Counted from the first letter of the stretch, positions 26,418 through 35,267 are shown. The stretch is 64,000 bases of DNA from Acidovorax sp. 1608163 (GCF_003669015.1 NZ_CP033069.1:4350501-4414500); one strand, 5' to 3'. The notes: generated by a model not told the origin, from the letters alone. Translations and numbers: made by a program.

Positions 26418-27581
26418 TCAGGCAGTGCGGCCACCGAGGGTCTGGGCTACCCAATCAGCGATGTAGTGGCCGGCGTTGATGCTGTTGTCAAAGCTCGCGT
26501 GCTGCGATCCGCCTTCGCGGTCGGTGAACACCTTCAGCTCGCGCCGAGGGCTGTTGACCAGCTGCTCATAAGTGCGGTGCGCCCACTTCAGCGGGATCTG
26601 CGAATCCCGCTCGCCATGCGTGACCAGGAAAGGCACGCGGATCTTCTCGACCACGCCATCCAGGTGCACGTCTTCGGCGATGCGCATGAAATCGTCCACA
26701 TCCTTGGCGCCCCAGACCCAGCAGACATGGGCCCAGTAGTGCGGCACCGGGAAGTCGCCCTCCTTTTCCATGCGGCGTTTTTGCACGTCGCGCCAGTCGT
26801 GGTTCGCTCCCCAGGCCACGCCGCAGGCAAAGCGCGGCTCCATGGCCACGGCGCGCGGGCAGTAGTAGCCACCCAACGAGACGCCTTCGCAACCGATCCG
26901 CTGGGGGTCCACTTCGGGGTGCTGCTCCAGCCAGTCCACCACCCGGCTGGCCCAGTGTTCGGTGTCATAGCGGGCCGTCAGGCCTTGCAGCCGCAGCGCC
27001 TCGCCAGTGCCCGGTTGGTCTACCACCAAGGACGACACTCCGCGCTGTGCCAGCCATGCGGGCAGGCCGACGAGGTATTTCATTTCCTTCGTGGAATCCA
27101 ATCCGTTGAGCTGGACCAGCAAGGGCGCACGCTCGCCCGGCTTCAGGCCGTGGGCCGGGTAGTACAGCGCTGACAGGTGCGATCCTTCGTAGGGAATCTC
27201 CACCCGCTGCACCCGATCGCCCAGCAGGCGCGCCCCCTTGAGGAACAGTTCCAGCTCCCGCTGGTAGATGGCCAGCCGCCCCGGGGCGTTGTGCGCCTGC
27301 AGGCGCTCGGCGGTGATGAGGTAGCTGGAGGCACGGCGGTATTTCTCGCCCGCCGAGTACTGCCAGCCGCGCGCCTCGTCCTCCTGCGCCAGCCCACAGA
27401 GCTTGTCGGCCATGCGAACCCAGGTCTCGCGGAAGGCTTGGGTGCCCGCAGTGTCAGGGGCCTTGGCAGCCTCTTGCAACGGGGCGCACATTTCCTCGAT
27501 TTCGCCGATGCGGGCACCCATCTCGATGGCGAGATCGACGGACAGGTTCCAGACGTAGTTGGTGGGGAAGTACTTGAACAT
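26418..27581 (-). CDS. alpha/beta hydrolase of the FrsA / C-C bond hydrolase type
   Basis: This 387-residue protein has an N-terminal helical part (about 1-120) and an alpha/beta-hydrolase core. The nucleophile elbow EGVSLGGYY gives Ser235, an Asp lies in HGERDSQIPL and a His in GGSQHASF. The architecture resembles 2,6-dihydroxypseudooxynicotine hydrolase and FrsA-like esterases. A role in hydrolysing the ring-cleavage product by C-C bond cleavage is inferred from the adjacent dioxygenase. The ATG at 27581 is used; a TTG two codons earlier is also open. Confidence 0.86.
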   Translation of the reverse strand: MFKYFPTNYVWNLSVDLAIEMGARIGEIEEMCAPLQEAAKAPDTAGTQAFRETWVRMADKLCGLAQEDEARGWQYSAGEKYRRASSYLITAERLQAHNAPGRLAIYQRELELFLKGARLLGDRVQRVEIPYEGSHLSALYYPAHGLKPGERAPLLVQLNGLDSTKEMKYLVGLPAWLAQRGVSSLVVDQPGTGEALRLQGLTARYDTEHWASRVVDWLEQHPEVDPQRIGCEGVSLGGYYCPRAVAMEPRFACGVAWGANHDWRDVQKRRMEKEGDFPVPHYWAHVCWVWGAKDVDDFMRIAEDVHLDGVVEKIRVPFLVTHGERDSQIPLKWAHRTYEQLVNSPRRELKVFTDREGGSQHASFDNSINAGHYIADWVAQTLGGRTA

Positions 27582-27590
27582 CTTCAAAAG

Positions 27591-28079
27591 TCAGGGTTGG
27601 GAATTGCGGGGACGCGGCGTGATGCCGATGCTGGCGAAGAAGCTGGCCGTGGCCGGGTCCTTGAAGTCGGGCACAAAGCGAAAGGCGCGGATCTTTCCGT
27701 CTGCAATGCGCAGAACATCGCTGCCGACGATGCGCTCTGCCCCGGCCTTTTGGTACAGCGCACTCCGCACCTCCAGCCTGGCTGTGAGCTCATCGCCCCG
27801 GGTCTCGATAGCAACCACGTTGATCTGTGCCTGGGGCTTGACCACGGTCTGATCGATGTAGAAGGCCAGGCACGCCGCGTTGTCCATCTGTGCGGTGCAG
27901 GCGGGGTAATCCGAGCGCTCGACGTCGGCAGCAATGAGGGCACGCACCGCGGGCAGATCGGCCGCGTGCACGGCCTGCACGTAGCGGTTGAAAACGGCCA
28001 CCGGATCGGTGGGCTGCTGCGCCTGGGCCAAAGCACAGACCGCCAGCAGCGCTGGGGCAAGGAGATGTGGGACTTTCAT
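27591..28079 (-). CDS. secreted SnoaL/NTF2-like protein
   Basis: This 162-residue protein has a Sec signal peptide of about 20 residues (MKVPHLLAPALLAVCALAQA). The NTF2-like cone fold is suggested by PVAVFNRYVQAVHAADLPAV and ADGKIRAFRFVPDF. NTF2-like proteins serve as small isomerases, hydrolases or binding proteins. A periplasmic one in a catabolic operon may handle the substrate before uptake, but nothing defines the reaction. It lies between the porin gene and the alpha/beta hydrolase gene. Confidence 0.75.
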   Translation of the reverse strand: MKVPHLLAPALLAVCALAQAQQPTDPVAVFNRYVQAVHAADLPAVRALIAADVERSDYPACTAQMDNAACLAFYIDQTVVKPQAQINVVAIETRGDELTARLEVRSALYQKAGAERIVGSDVLRIADGKIRAFRFVPDFKDPATASFFASIGITPRPRNSQP

Positions 28080-28107
28080 GGTGACAGTACCTGGCTGCGA
28101 GGCCCTC

Positions 28108-29019
28108 TCAGTGCTTGACCCACAGGGGAATCGTCACCCCCACGCCCAAGATGTTGTTCTTGGTGGTGTTGGTCGCGTACACGCCGCGCTGGTAGTTCAG
28201 GCTCACGCTGTAGCGGCCCGCGTTGTAGTTCAGCGATGGCCCCAACGCAAAGCTGCGCGCCCGGTTGCCCTGGATGGTGCTGCCGCCCTGCTGGTCGTCG
28301 CTGAACTGGTTGAGGTACGAGCCAACCACGCCCATCTTCCAGGGCCCAGTGTTCCAGCCCGCCGTGAATTCGCCTACATAGCCACGGCCTGAGCGGTAGT
28401 GGGTGGTGCTGTTTTCGCGGTTGATCAGCAGGCGGTTGATGACGCCAATGTCCAAACCGTTCGGGTCGTTATGGCGAAAGCCCAGCACCGGCTGGAACGA
28501 GGTGTAGCCCGTGGAGACGCTGGGCCGGGTGGGGTTGTAGGAGCCATTGGACAAAGCAATGTCCAGACCGGCGACCGCGTACGAGCGATCCGACACCGCC
28601 CAGCGCAACACGGCAGGCGACACCGTGATGTTCGCCACCCCGTTGTGCCGCTCACTGTGGCCCGCCACATCGGTGTGCAGCGACACCGCCGGAATCACCA
28701 GTTGCGAATACAGGCGCGCCCCCAGCACGGTGGTGTCATAACCCGCCAGCAAGCGCGTGGTGGCCGAGAACGTGCCCATCTTGAAAGGAATCGGCCGCTT
28801 GTCCCCCTGGTTGTCGTACAGGCCCTTGGAGGAGGTGTAGTGCAGCTGTTCCAGCACAAACAGCCCGGCCATCGGCGGAACGCCCGCCACATATTCACCT
28901 GTAGAGCCCACCGGAAAAGGCGAGACGCCACCCTCAAAAGCGTGGGCACTGTGGGCACCCACCAGGCTCAGCAACATGCAGCCCGCGGCCTTGCCGACGC
29001 GGGAAAAAGCGGTTTTCAT
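28108..29019 (-). CDS. MetA-pathway-of-phenol-degradation-type outer-membrane protein
   Basis: This 303-residue protein has a signal peptide (MKTAFSRVGKAAGCMLLSLV...AHA). The amphipathic beta-strand pattern and terminal aromatic-rich strand (GVGVTIPLWVKH) fit the Phenol_MetA_deg/SphA outer-membrane family. Such proteins assist uptake of hydrophobic aromatics. The start at 29019 has GGAGAC seven bases upstream. It is the first gene of the eleven-gene operon, facing the divergent LysR regulator. Confidence 0.86.
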   Translation of the reverse strand: MKTAFSRVGKAAGCMLLSLVGAHSAHAFEGGVSPFPVGSTGEYVAGVPPMAGLFVLEQLHYTSSKGLYDNQGDKRPIPFKMGTFSATTRLLAGYDTTVLGARLYSQLVIPAVSLHTDVAGHSERHNGVANITVSPAVLRWAVSDRSYAVAGLDIALSNGSYNPTRPSVSTGYTSFQPVLGFRHNDPNGLDIGVINRLLINRENSTTHYRSGRGYVGEFTAGWNTGPWKMGVVGSYLNQFSDDQQGGSTIQGNRARSFALGPSLNYNAGRYSVSLNYQRGVYATNTTKNNILGVGVTIPLWVKH

Positions 29020-29191
29020 CTTTGTCTCCTGATTCAACGCTGCCAGCGCAAACTGGGCGTTCTTTTTGTGGGGTGAGGTAGGGGCGCAGACTGCGCCGTG
29101 CGCAACCCATGCCCCTGGTGCATCCAGCACATTGCGCGGTTGGCGTCTGTGTGTTGGAACGGGGGCTAGATTAAGATTTGCCTTTACCTAG

Positions 29192-29216
29192 ATCAAATGG
29201 ATTGATTCCATTTGGT
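29192..29216. promoter_or_regulatory. palindromic operator candidate between the porin operon and LysR gene
   Basis: Within the 312-bp divergent spacer (29020-29331) lies CAAATGG (29194-29200), ATTGATT, then CCATTTG (29208-29214). Related half-words (GATCAA, TTGATC, GATCAAG) follow to about 29240. A dyad of this spacing upstream of a LysR gene is the usual place for its binding site. No other gene or clear promoter is visible in the spacer. Confidence 0.55.
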
Positions 29217-29331
29217 GTATTGATCCCGCGAATAGATCAAGTACAAACCCTGATACCTGCGCTGGCGCCAGGGGCCTCATTCGCTGTACCGTGTCAGGCC
29301 AAAAAGAGCCCCACCGGAGACAACAACGCCC

Positions 29332-30261
29332 ATGCGTTTCAACAAGCTTGATCTGAACCTGCTGGTCGCCTTGGATGCGCTGCTGACCGAGCAAAGCATC
29401 AGCCGCGCGGCCGAGAAGACCCACCTGAGCCAGTCCGCCATGAGCAACGCACTCGCCAGGCTGCGCGAATATTTTGAGGACGAGTTGCTGGTGCAAGTGG
29501 GCCGCAAGATGGAGCCCACTCCGCGTGCGCAGTCGCTCAAAGACCCGGTGCGCGACATCCTGGTGCGGGTGGAAGCCAGCGTCACGGCGCAGCCGCAGTT
29601 CATCCCGGCGCAGTCCACCCGGCTGTTTCGCCTGCTGATCTCGGACTACACCTTGATGACCTTGGGCCCGCACCTGCAACGGCTGGCCTACAAGCAGGCG
29701 CCTGGCGTGCGGTTTGACCTGCGCCCGCAGGCCACCCAGCCTCAACGCGCACTGGAGCGCGGTGAGGCGGATCTGTTGATCATTCCGAAAGACTTCTGCT
29801 CTACCAGCCACCCCTCGGAATTGCTGTTTGAGGAGACGTTCTGCAGCGTCCTGTGGAGCGAAAGCCATCTGGCCTCTGGCACCTTGACCGAAGACCGCTA
29901 CATGAGCGCAGGCCATGTGGTGGTGCAGCCCGGCGACGGCATCGCCCTGACGGACTGGTTCATGCAGCAGTCGGCCATCAAGCGCCAGGCAGAGACCAGC
30001 ACTTTCAGTTTCCTATCGCAAGCCAGCCTGGTGGTGGGCACACACCGCATCGCCACCATGCACCGTCGCCTGGCGCTGCTGGCCACCCGCTTTTTGCCCA
30101 TTGCCATCCGCGACTTGCCGGTGCCCATTCCGCACATGCAGCAAGTGGTGCAATGGCACCAACACCGCACGGCAGACCCCGGCCTGGTGTGGCTGCGCGC
30201 GTTGCTGCGCGAGGCCGTCACGGCGATGGACAGCGCGCAGCCCCCCACCGAGGCGGGTTGA
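29332..30261 (+). CDS. LysR-family transcriptional regulator
   Basis: This 309-residue regulator has an N-terminal winged helix (FNKLDLNLLVALDALLTEQS, then ISRAAEKTHLSQSAMSNALA, residues 2-45). A NodD/NahR-like effector domain follows; MRFNKLDLNLL is the typical NahR/NodD-type start. It diverges from the aromatic operon and very probably activates it with a pathway intermediate as inducer. It is convergent with tag. Confidence 0.92.
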   Translation: MRFNKLDLNLLVALDALLTEQSISRAAEKTHLSQSAMSNALARLREYFEDELLVQVGRKMEPTPRAQSLKDPVRDILVRVEASVTAQPQFIPAQSTRLFRLLISDYTLMTLGPHLQRLAYKQAPGVRFDLRPQATQPQRALERGEADLLIIPKDFCSTSHPSELLFEETFCSVLWSESHLASGTLTEDRYMSAGHVVVQPGDGIALTDWFMQQSAIKRQAETSTFSFLSQASLVVGTHRIATMHRRLALLATRFLPIAIRDLPVPIPHMQQVVQWHQHRTADPGLVWLRALLREAVTAMDSAQPPTEAG

Positions 30262-30268
30262 GCAGCGC

Positions 30269-30964
30269 TCAGCCCGGCAGCACCAGCGCGGCCCGCGCCT
30301 TCAGCGCCGCAGGCCGCGAGTGGCAGCCCTCCAGGTGGTCGTTGACCAGGCCCATGGCCTGCATGAAGGCGTACACCGTGGTGGGGCCCACAAAGCTCCA
30401 GCCGCGTTTTTTGAGGTCTTTGGACAGGGCCACCGACGCTGCGGTGGACGTGAGAGTGCGCGCGGCTTCGAGCGTCAGCACGGCAGGCCGGTCGGCTGCG
30501 CCGGGCTCGTACTGCCACACGTAGCGGGCCAGCGAGCCAAACTCTTGGCGCAGCTCCAGCACGCGGCGGGCGTTGTTGATGGTGGACTCGATCTTGCCCC
30601 GGTGGCGCACGATGGCGGCGTCCTGCACCAAGCGCTCCACATCGGCCTGATCGAAGGCGGCCACCTGCTCGGCGTTGAACTGGGCAAAGGCCGCGCGAAA
30701 GCCCTCGCGCTTGTTCAGGATGGTCAGCCAGCTCAGGCCCGATTGGAAGCCCTCCAGGCAGATTTTTTCAAACAAACGCCGGTCATCCATAACCGGGAAG
30801 CCCCACTCGTGGTCGTGGTAGTGGCGGTACAAGGGGCTGGCCTTGCACCACGCACAGCGCGCTCGGGCGGTGCCGTCGGCATCATGGGCCGCATCGGCCA
30901 CCAGGCCTGCGGGCAGCGCCGATGCACCGGCGGGGATCTCGGTGGTGGTGGTGGGTTCGGTCAT
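30269..30964 (-). CDS. tag: DNA-3-methyladenine glycosylase I
   Basis: This 231-residue base-excision enzyme removes 3-methyladenine from DNA. Family motifs are CAWCKASPLYRHYHDHEWGF (about residues 37-56), FEKICLEGFQSGLSWLTIL (about 68-86) and the C-terminal VNDHLEGCHSR. The Cys and His residues that bind the structural zinc are present at both ends. An N-terminal extension of about 35 residues (Thr/Ala-rich) is not conserved, so a later start is conceivable. It is monocistronic on the minus strand. Confidence 0.95.
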   Translation of the reverse strand: MTEPTTTTEIPAGASALPAGLVADAAHDADGTARARCAWCKASPLYRHYHDHEWGFPVMDDRRLFEKICLEGFQSGLSWLTILNKREGFRAAFAQFNAEQVAAFDQADVERLVQDAAIVRHRGKIESTINNARRVLELRQEFGSLARYVWQYEPGAADRPAVLTLEAARTLTSTAASVALSKDLKKRGWSFVGPTTVYAFMQAMGLVNDHLEGCHSRPAALKARAALVLPG

Positions 30965-31067
30965 GTCACCATTCTAGGAACGCGCCGCGCCATGCTGCTG
31001 ACAGGGGATGCCTGGCCACCGCGACCCCGCCCATGCCAGCGGCCACGCCATGTCGTACCCTTGCCCC

Positions 31068-32252
31068 ATGCGCACGCGTTTTCGTTTTTCCCGCCCCCGC
31101 CGTATCGCCTTGATTGGCGCGCTGGTGCTGCCCGCCCTGTTGCTGGGATGCGCCCAAACGCGCGATGCCCTGGGCTACTACTGGCAGTCGGCGCACGGCC
31201 ACGCCCAGTTGATGGGCGCCGCCCGGCCGCTGGACGACTGGATTGCCGAGCCCGACACCCCGCCCGCCCTGCGCACGCGCCTGCAACTGGCCCAGCGCGC
31301 CCGCGCCTTTGCGGTGGCCGAGCTGCACCTGCCCGACAACGCCAGCTACCGCCGCTATGCCGACCTGAAGCGCCCCGCCGCGGTGTGGAACGTGGTGGCC
31401 GCGCCGCCCGATGCGCTCAGGCTGCACACCTGGTGCTTTCCGGTGACGGGCTGCATTGGCTACCGGGGCTACTTTGCCCAGGCCGATGCACAGGCCGAGG
31501 CCGACCGGCTGGCGGCCCAGGGGCTGGAGGTGGATGTGTACGGCGTGCCCGCCTACTCCACGCTGGGCTACATGAACTGGGCCGGGGGCGACCCGCTGCT
31601 GAGCACCTTTGTGGGCTGGCCCGAGGGCGACTTTGTGCGCCTGCTGTTCCACGAGTTGGCGCACCAGGTGGTGTATGCGCAGGGCGATACGGTCTTCAAC
31701 GAATCGTTTGCCACGGCGGTAGAGCGCCTGGGCAGCGCCCGCTGGATGGCCGAGCACAGCACCCCCGAGGCCCGCGCCGCCCTGGCCACCAGCGAGCAGC
31801 GCCGCGCCCAGTGGCGCGCCCTGACCCGCACCACCCGCGCCGAGCTGCAAGCCATTTATGAACAAAATAAGGCCCCAGGGCAAGATACACAAGCGCTAGC
31901 AGCTATCAAAAACGAAGCAATGCAGCGCTTTCGTGCGGGCTACGCGCAGCTGCGCGCGCAGTGGCTGGCGGCCGCGCCCCCCACAGCCAATGCCGCCAGC
32001 ACCCAGCTGGCGGGCTACGACCGCTGGGTGGCCAAGGCCAACAACGCCAGCTTTGCGGCCCAGGCGGCCTATGACGAACTGGTGCCCGCGTTTGAAGCCC
32101 TGTTCGAGCGCGAGGGCCGCGACTGGCCCCGGTTTTATGATGCCGTGCGACAACTCACCCAATTGCCCCAATCCGAGCGCCACGCCGCGCTGCGGGCACT
32201 GGCAAAAAACCCTCAGCCTCTGACCCAACCCAAGGAGAAACCTGGTGTCTGA
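31068..32252 (+). CDS. lipoprotein zinc aminopeptidase (COG4324-like)
   Basis: This 394-residue predicted outer-membrane or periplasmic lipoprotein has signal peptide MRTRFRFSRPRRIALIGALV followed by lipobox LLLGC. The zinc site HELAHQVVYAQGDTVFNESF (about residues 196-215) contains HExxH and a downstream Glu in NESFA, a gluzincin-like arrangement seen in COG4324 'predicted aminopeptidase' proteins. The segment NKAPGQDTQALAAIKNEA (about 265-282) is encoded by a copy of the dispersed hairpin repeat, an in-frame insertion. The ATG at 31068 is chosen because it opens the signal peptide. The next gene overlaps its end. Confidence 0.87.
   Translation: MRTRFRFSRPRRIALIGALVLPALLLGCAQTRDALGYYWQSAHGHAQLMGAARPLDDWIAEPDTPPALRTRLQLAQRARAFAVAELHLPDNASYRRYADLKRPAAVWNVVAAPPDALRLHTWCFPVTGCIGYRGYFAQADAQAEADRLAAQGLEVDVYGVPAYSTLGYMNWAGGDPLLSTFVGWPEGDFVRLLFHELAHQVVYAQGDTVFNESFATAVERLGSARWMAEHSTPEARAALATSEQRRAQWRALTRTTRAELQAIYEQNKAPGQDTQALAAIKNEAMQRFRAGYAQLRAQWLAAAPPTANAASTQLAGYDRWVAKANNASFAAQAAYDELVPAFEALFEREGRDWPRFYDAVRQLTQLPQSERHAALRALAKNPQPLTQPKEKPGV
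31857..31921. repeat. dispersed repeat copy inside a coding sequence
   Basis: The segment AAGCGCTAGCAGCTATCAAA (31891-31910), preceded by an ATAAGGCC word, matches one arm and flank of the intergenic repeat in reverse orientation. It keeps the aminopeptidase reading frame and adds about 20 residues. Confidence 0.65.
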
Positions 32253-32556
32253 CCTTCACATCCAACGCGACCACCAACTGGGCCTGCCCCAAGCCCGCGA
32301 GGTGGCGCGTGCCTGGGCCCGCAAGGCCGAGGAAAAATTCGACATGGAATGCAGCTACGAAGAAGGCGACACGCAGGACACCCTGACCTTCACCCGCGCA
32401 GGCGTGAGCGGCACCCTGGTGGTGGACGCCCAGCAGTTCGACATGACGGCCAAGCTCGGCTTCCTGTTCACCGCCTTCAAAGACCGCATCGAAGCCGAGA
32501 TTGGCGGCCAGCTGGACGCGCTGCTGGGCACGCCCAGCACCACCTCGCTGGCCTGA
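32245..32556 (+). CDS. polyhydroxyalkanoic-acid-system family protein
   Basis: This 103-residue protein matches the PHA_gran_rgn family: start MSDLHIQRDHQLGLPQAREV and a centre with GTLVVDAQQFDMTAKLGFLF. Members are small proteins associated with polyhydroxyalkanoate granules or their regulation; the mechanism is poorly known. It starts with GTG at 32245, inside the end of the aminopeptidase gene, with AAGGAG upstream, so translation is coupled. No PHA synthase is in the window. Confidence 0.86.
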   Translation: MSDLHIQRDHQLGLPQAREVARAWARKAEEKFDMECSYEEGDTQDTLTFTRAGVSGTLVVDAQQFDMTAKLGFLFTAFKDRIEAEIGGQLDALLGTPSTTSLA

Positions 32557-32566
32557 GGCGCGCAGC

Positions 32567-33495
32567 ATGGCCACGCCCCCAGAGTCCTCATCAGCGAAGT
32601 CGGCCCACGCGACGGGCTGCAGTCCATCGCCACCACCATGCCCACCGCGCACAAGCTGCGCTGGGTGGATGCGCTGGTGGCCGCTGGCCTGAGGGAGATC
32701 GAGGTCGGCTCCTTCGTGCCCGCCAAGCTGCTGCCGCAAATGGCCGATGTGGCCGAGGTAGTGCGCCACGCCGTAGCCCGGCACCCGCACATCACCGTGA
32801 TGGCGCTGGCCCCCAACCTGCGCGGGGCCGAGGCCGCACTGCAGGCCGGGGCGCACAAGGTGACGCTGCCCGTGTCGGCCAGCGCGGCGCATTCGCTGGC
32901 CAATGTGCGCAAGACACCCGCCGCCATGGTGCAAGAGCTGCTGGCCGTGGTGCAGCTGCGCGCCGCCACCGCACCGCAGGCACTCATTGAAGTGGGCTTA
33001 TCAACCGCCTTTGGCTGCACGCTGCAGGGCGAGGTGCCCGAGGACGACGTGATCCGCCTGGCCGTGCAATGCGCCGAGGCGGGTGTGGACGAGGTGGGCC
33101 TGTCGGACACCACCGGCATGGCCAACCCGGCCCAGGTGCGCCGCCTGTTCACCCGCCTGCGTGCCGAGCTGGGCCCCAAGGCGGGCGCGGCCCACATGCA
33201 CAACACGCGCGGCCTGGGTCTCGCCAACTGCCTGGCCGCCTACGACGTGGGGGTACGCACGTTCGACGCCTCACAAGGCGGGCTGGGCGGCTGCCCTTAT
33301 GCGCCCGGCGCCTCGGGCAACGTCGTCACCGAAGACCTGGTCTTCATGTTCGAGGCCATGGGCATTGCCACGGGGGTGGACTACGAGCGCCTGCTGGCCG
33401 CACGGCAAGCGCTGCAGGCCGGCCTGCCCAACGAGCCCCTGTACGGCATGACCCCGCTGGCTGGCCTGCCCAAGGGCTGGCAGCCCGCGGCCTGA
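32567..33495 (+). CDS. hydroxymethylglutaryl-CoA lyase-like enzyme, apparent 5' frameshift
   Basis: This HMGL/DRE-TIM metallolyase cleaves a 3-hydroxy-3-methylglutaryl-type CoA ester. The body contains EVGSFVPAKLLPQM, the metal-binding HMHNTRGLG region and GGLGGCPYAPGASGNV. The first in-frame ATG (32638) lies after the essential segment LISEVGPRDGLQS, which holds the catalytic Arg and metal Asp of the family. The ATG at 32567 lies 10 bp after the upstream stop but in another frame. One extra C in the C5 run at 32576-32580 would give MATPPRVLISEVGPRDG and a normal length of about 309 residues. Either the base is missing from the assembly or the enzyme is disabled. Confidence 0.82.
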
Positions 33496-33512
33496 CCCCA
33501 CGGAGACCGCCC

Positions 33513-35267
33513 TTGGGCCCCACCGCCCTGCCCCCACACCGCCTGTACTACCTGCACAACTTTGTGCAGGCGCTGCAGTGGGTGCGCGCGCGCTATGCCG
33601 ACCTGCTGGCCCCGCCCGAGCAAGACTTCATCGCCCGCTTTGCACAACTGCCCGAGCCCGCGCAAGCGCTGCTGGTGCGGCTGGTGATGCGGCGCGGGCC
33701 GTGGTTTCGCGCGGGCAAGCTGGCGTATGAAGAAATTGGCGACATCGACGCCGCCGCCGCGCCCCTGCTGGCCCTGGACTGGCTCGATGCCGCTGCCCCC
33801 ATGGCGCTGGCCGAGCTGTTTGCACTGCACACCCACCGCGAGGTGGCGGCCCTGTTTGCCACCCCCGGCCCACACCCGGCGCAACCCAAGTCGCTGACCA
33901 AGGCCGTGCTGCTGCAAGCCCTGCTGCCGCACCACACCGCCGCCCAGCCCTACCGCCAATGGCACCCCGCCAGCACCGAGGCGGTGTGGCGCGTGGCAGA
34001 ACACGTCATCGCGCTGTGCACGCGGCTGCGGCTCATGTTCTTTGGCAACTTGCACCAGGACTGGTCGGAATTCGTGCTGGCCGACCTGGGCCTGTTCCAG
34101 TACGAAGTGGTGCCGTTTGATGCGCAGTCGCGGGCGTTTCAATGCCGCGCCGATGTGGATCACTATCTGGCCCTGCACGCCCTGCGCCAGGCGCTGGACG
34201 AGGGGGCCGAGCGCGCGCCCCTGCTGGCCGCCGCACTGCAAGCCACCAGCCCCAACCCCTGGCTGCAGCGCCGCCGCGCCAAGCTGCTGATGCGCATCGG
34301 CCAGGCCTGCGAGAAGGCCGCCGACTGGGCGCTGGCCGAGCAGGCCTACGCCCACTGCACGCACCCCGGCGCGCGACACCGGCGCATCCGCGTGCACGAA
34401 CACCTGGGCTGCCACGCCGACGCGTTGGCCCTGGCCCTGCTGGCCCAGGCCGCACCGGAGAGCGACGAAGAAAGCCAGCGACTGGCACGCATGCTGCCGC
34501 GCCTGCAACGGGCCGCCGGGCCGCTTGCCAGTCCCGCTCCACCCCATGCCAAAGCCCAGCACCGGGCAGCCCCCACCCCCCTGTCCCGTCACTTGCCCCC
34601 GCCGCTGGAGCTGGCACTGCCCCACCCCGGCCCAACCACCTCGGTGGAGTGGGCACTGCGCCACCACTGGCACACCGACGAGGCCCCCGTGTTCTACACC
34701 GAGAACGCGCTCATCAACAGCCTGTTCGGGCTGCTGTGCTGGCCTGCTGTGTTCGCGCCGCTGCCGGGGGCGTTCTTTCACCCCTTCCAAAGCGCCCCTG
34801 CCGATCTGAATGCGCCCGACTTTGTGGAGCGCCGCGCCGACCTCTTTGCCGAATGCCTGCGCGGGCTGGAGGATGGCCGTTACCGCGCCCTCATCCTGGA
34901 GCGCTTTGCCAGCAAGCAAGGGCGCCAGTCGCCCTATGTGTTTTGGGGGGGCCTGAGCGAGCCGCTGCTGCAGTTGGCCTTGGAATGCATGCCCGCTGCA
35001 CACTTGCGCCTGCTGTTTGAGCGCCTGCTGCAAGCCCCGGTGGCCCACCGCAGCGGCCTGCCTGACCTGGTGCGGTTTTGGCCCACACGCCCGGCCGGTC
35101 AACGCTACGAGCTGGTCGAAGTCAAAGGCCCGGGCGACAAGCTGCAGGACAACCAGATCCGCTGGCTGCAGTATTGCCACGCCCACGGCCTGCCCGCCAG
35201 CGTGTGCCATGTGCGCTGGCTGGATGGGCCGGGCATGGAGCGCCCCAACGACGCGATGGCCGCATGA
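33513..35267 (+). CDS. FAN1-like VRR-NUC nuclease
   Basis: This 584-residue protein resembles bacterial FAN1, a structure-specific nuclease for interstrand cross-links. The N-terminal part has RLYYLHNFVQALQWVRARYA, the middle is helical and TPR-like, and the C-terminal VRR-NUC domain shows PDLVRFWP (Asp518), ELVEVKG (Glu536, Lys538) and DNQ (Gln548). I chose the TTG at 33513, with GGAGA 8 bases upstream, because no ATG exists before the conserved start. The stop overlaps the helicase ATG as ATGA, so the two proteins are coupled and likely act together. Confidence 0.87.
   Translation: MGPTALPPHRLYYLHNFVQALQWVRARYADLLAPPEQDFIARFAQLPEPAQALLVRLVMRRGPWFRAGKLAYEEIGDIDAAAAPLLALDWLDAAAPMALAELFALHTHREVAALFATPGPHPAQPKSLTKAVLLQALLPHHTAAQPYRQWHPASTEAVWRVAEHVIALCTRLRLMFFGNLHQDWSEFVLADLGLFQYEVVPFDAQSRAFQCRADVDHYLALHALRQALDEGAERAPLLAAALQATSPNPWLQRRRAKLLMRIGQACEKAADWALAEQAYAHCTHPGARHRRIRVHEHLGCHADALALALLAQAAPESDEESQRLARMLPRLQRAAGPLASPAPPHAKAQHRAAPTPLSRHLPPPLELALPHPGPTTSVEWALRHHWHTDEAPVFYTENALINSLFGLLCWPAVFAPLPGAFFHPFQSAPADLNAPDFVERRADLFAECLRGLEDGRYRALILERFASKQGRQSPYVFWGGLSEPLLQLALECMPAAHLRLLFERLLQAPVAHRSGLPDLVRFWPTRPAGQRYELVEVKGPGDKLQDNQIRWLQYCHAHGLPASVCHVRWLDGPGMERPNDAMAA

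Noticed and set aside
30101..31861. 586-codon plus-strand frame across LysR, tag and the aminopeptidase
   Set aside because: It crosses three well-supported genes in other frames and has Arg/Ala/Gly-rich, non-conserved sequence.
33381..35210. 609-codon minus-strand frame opposite the FAN1-like gene
   Set aside because: It is a shadow frame, rich in Gln/His/Gly, and the opposite strand has conserved nuclease motifs and translational coupling.
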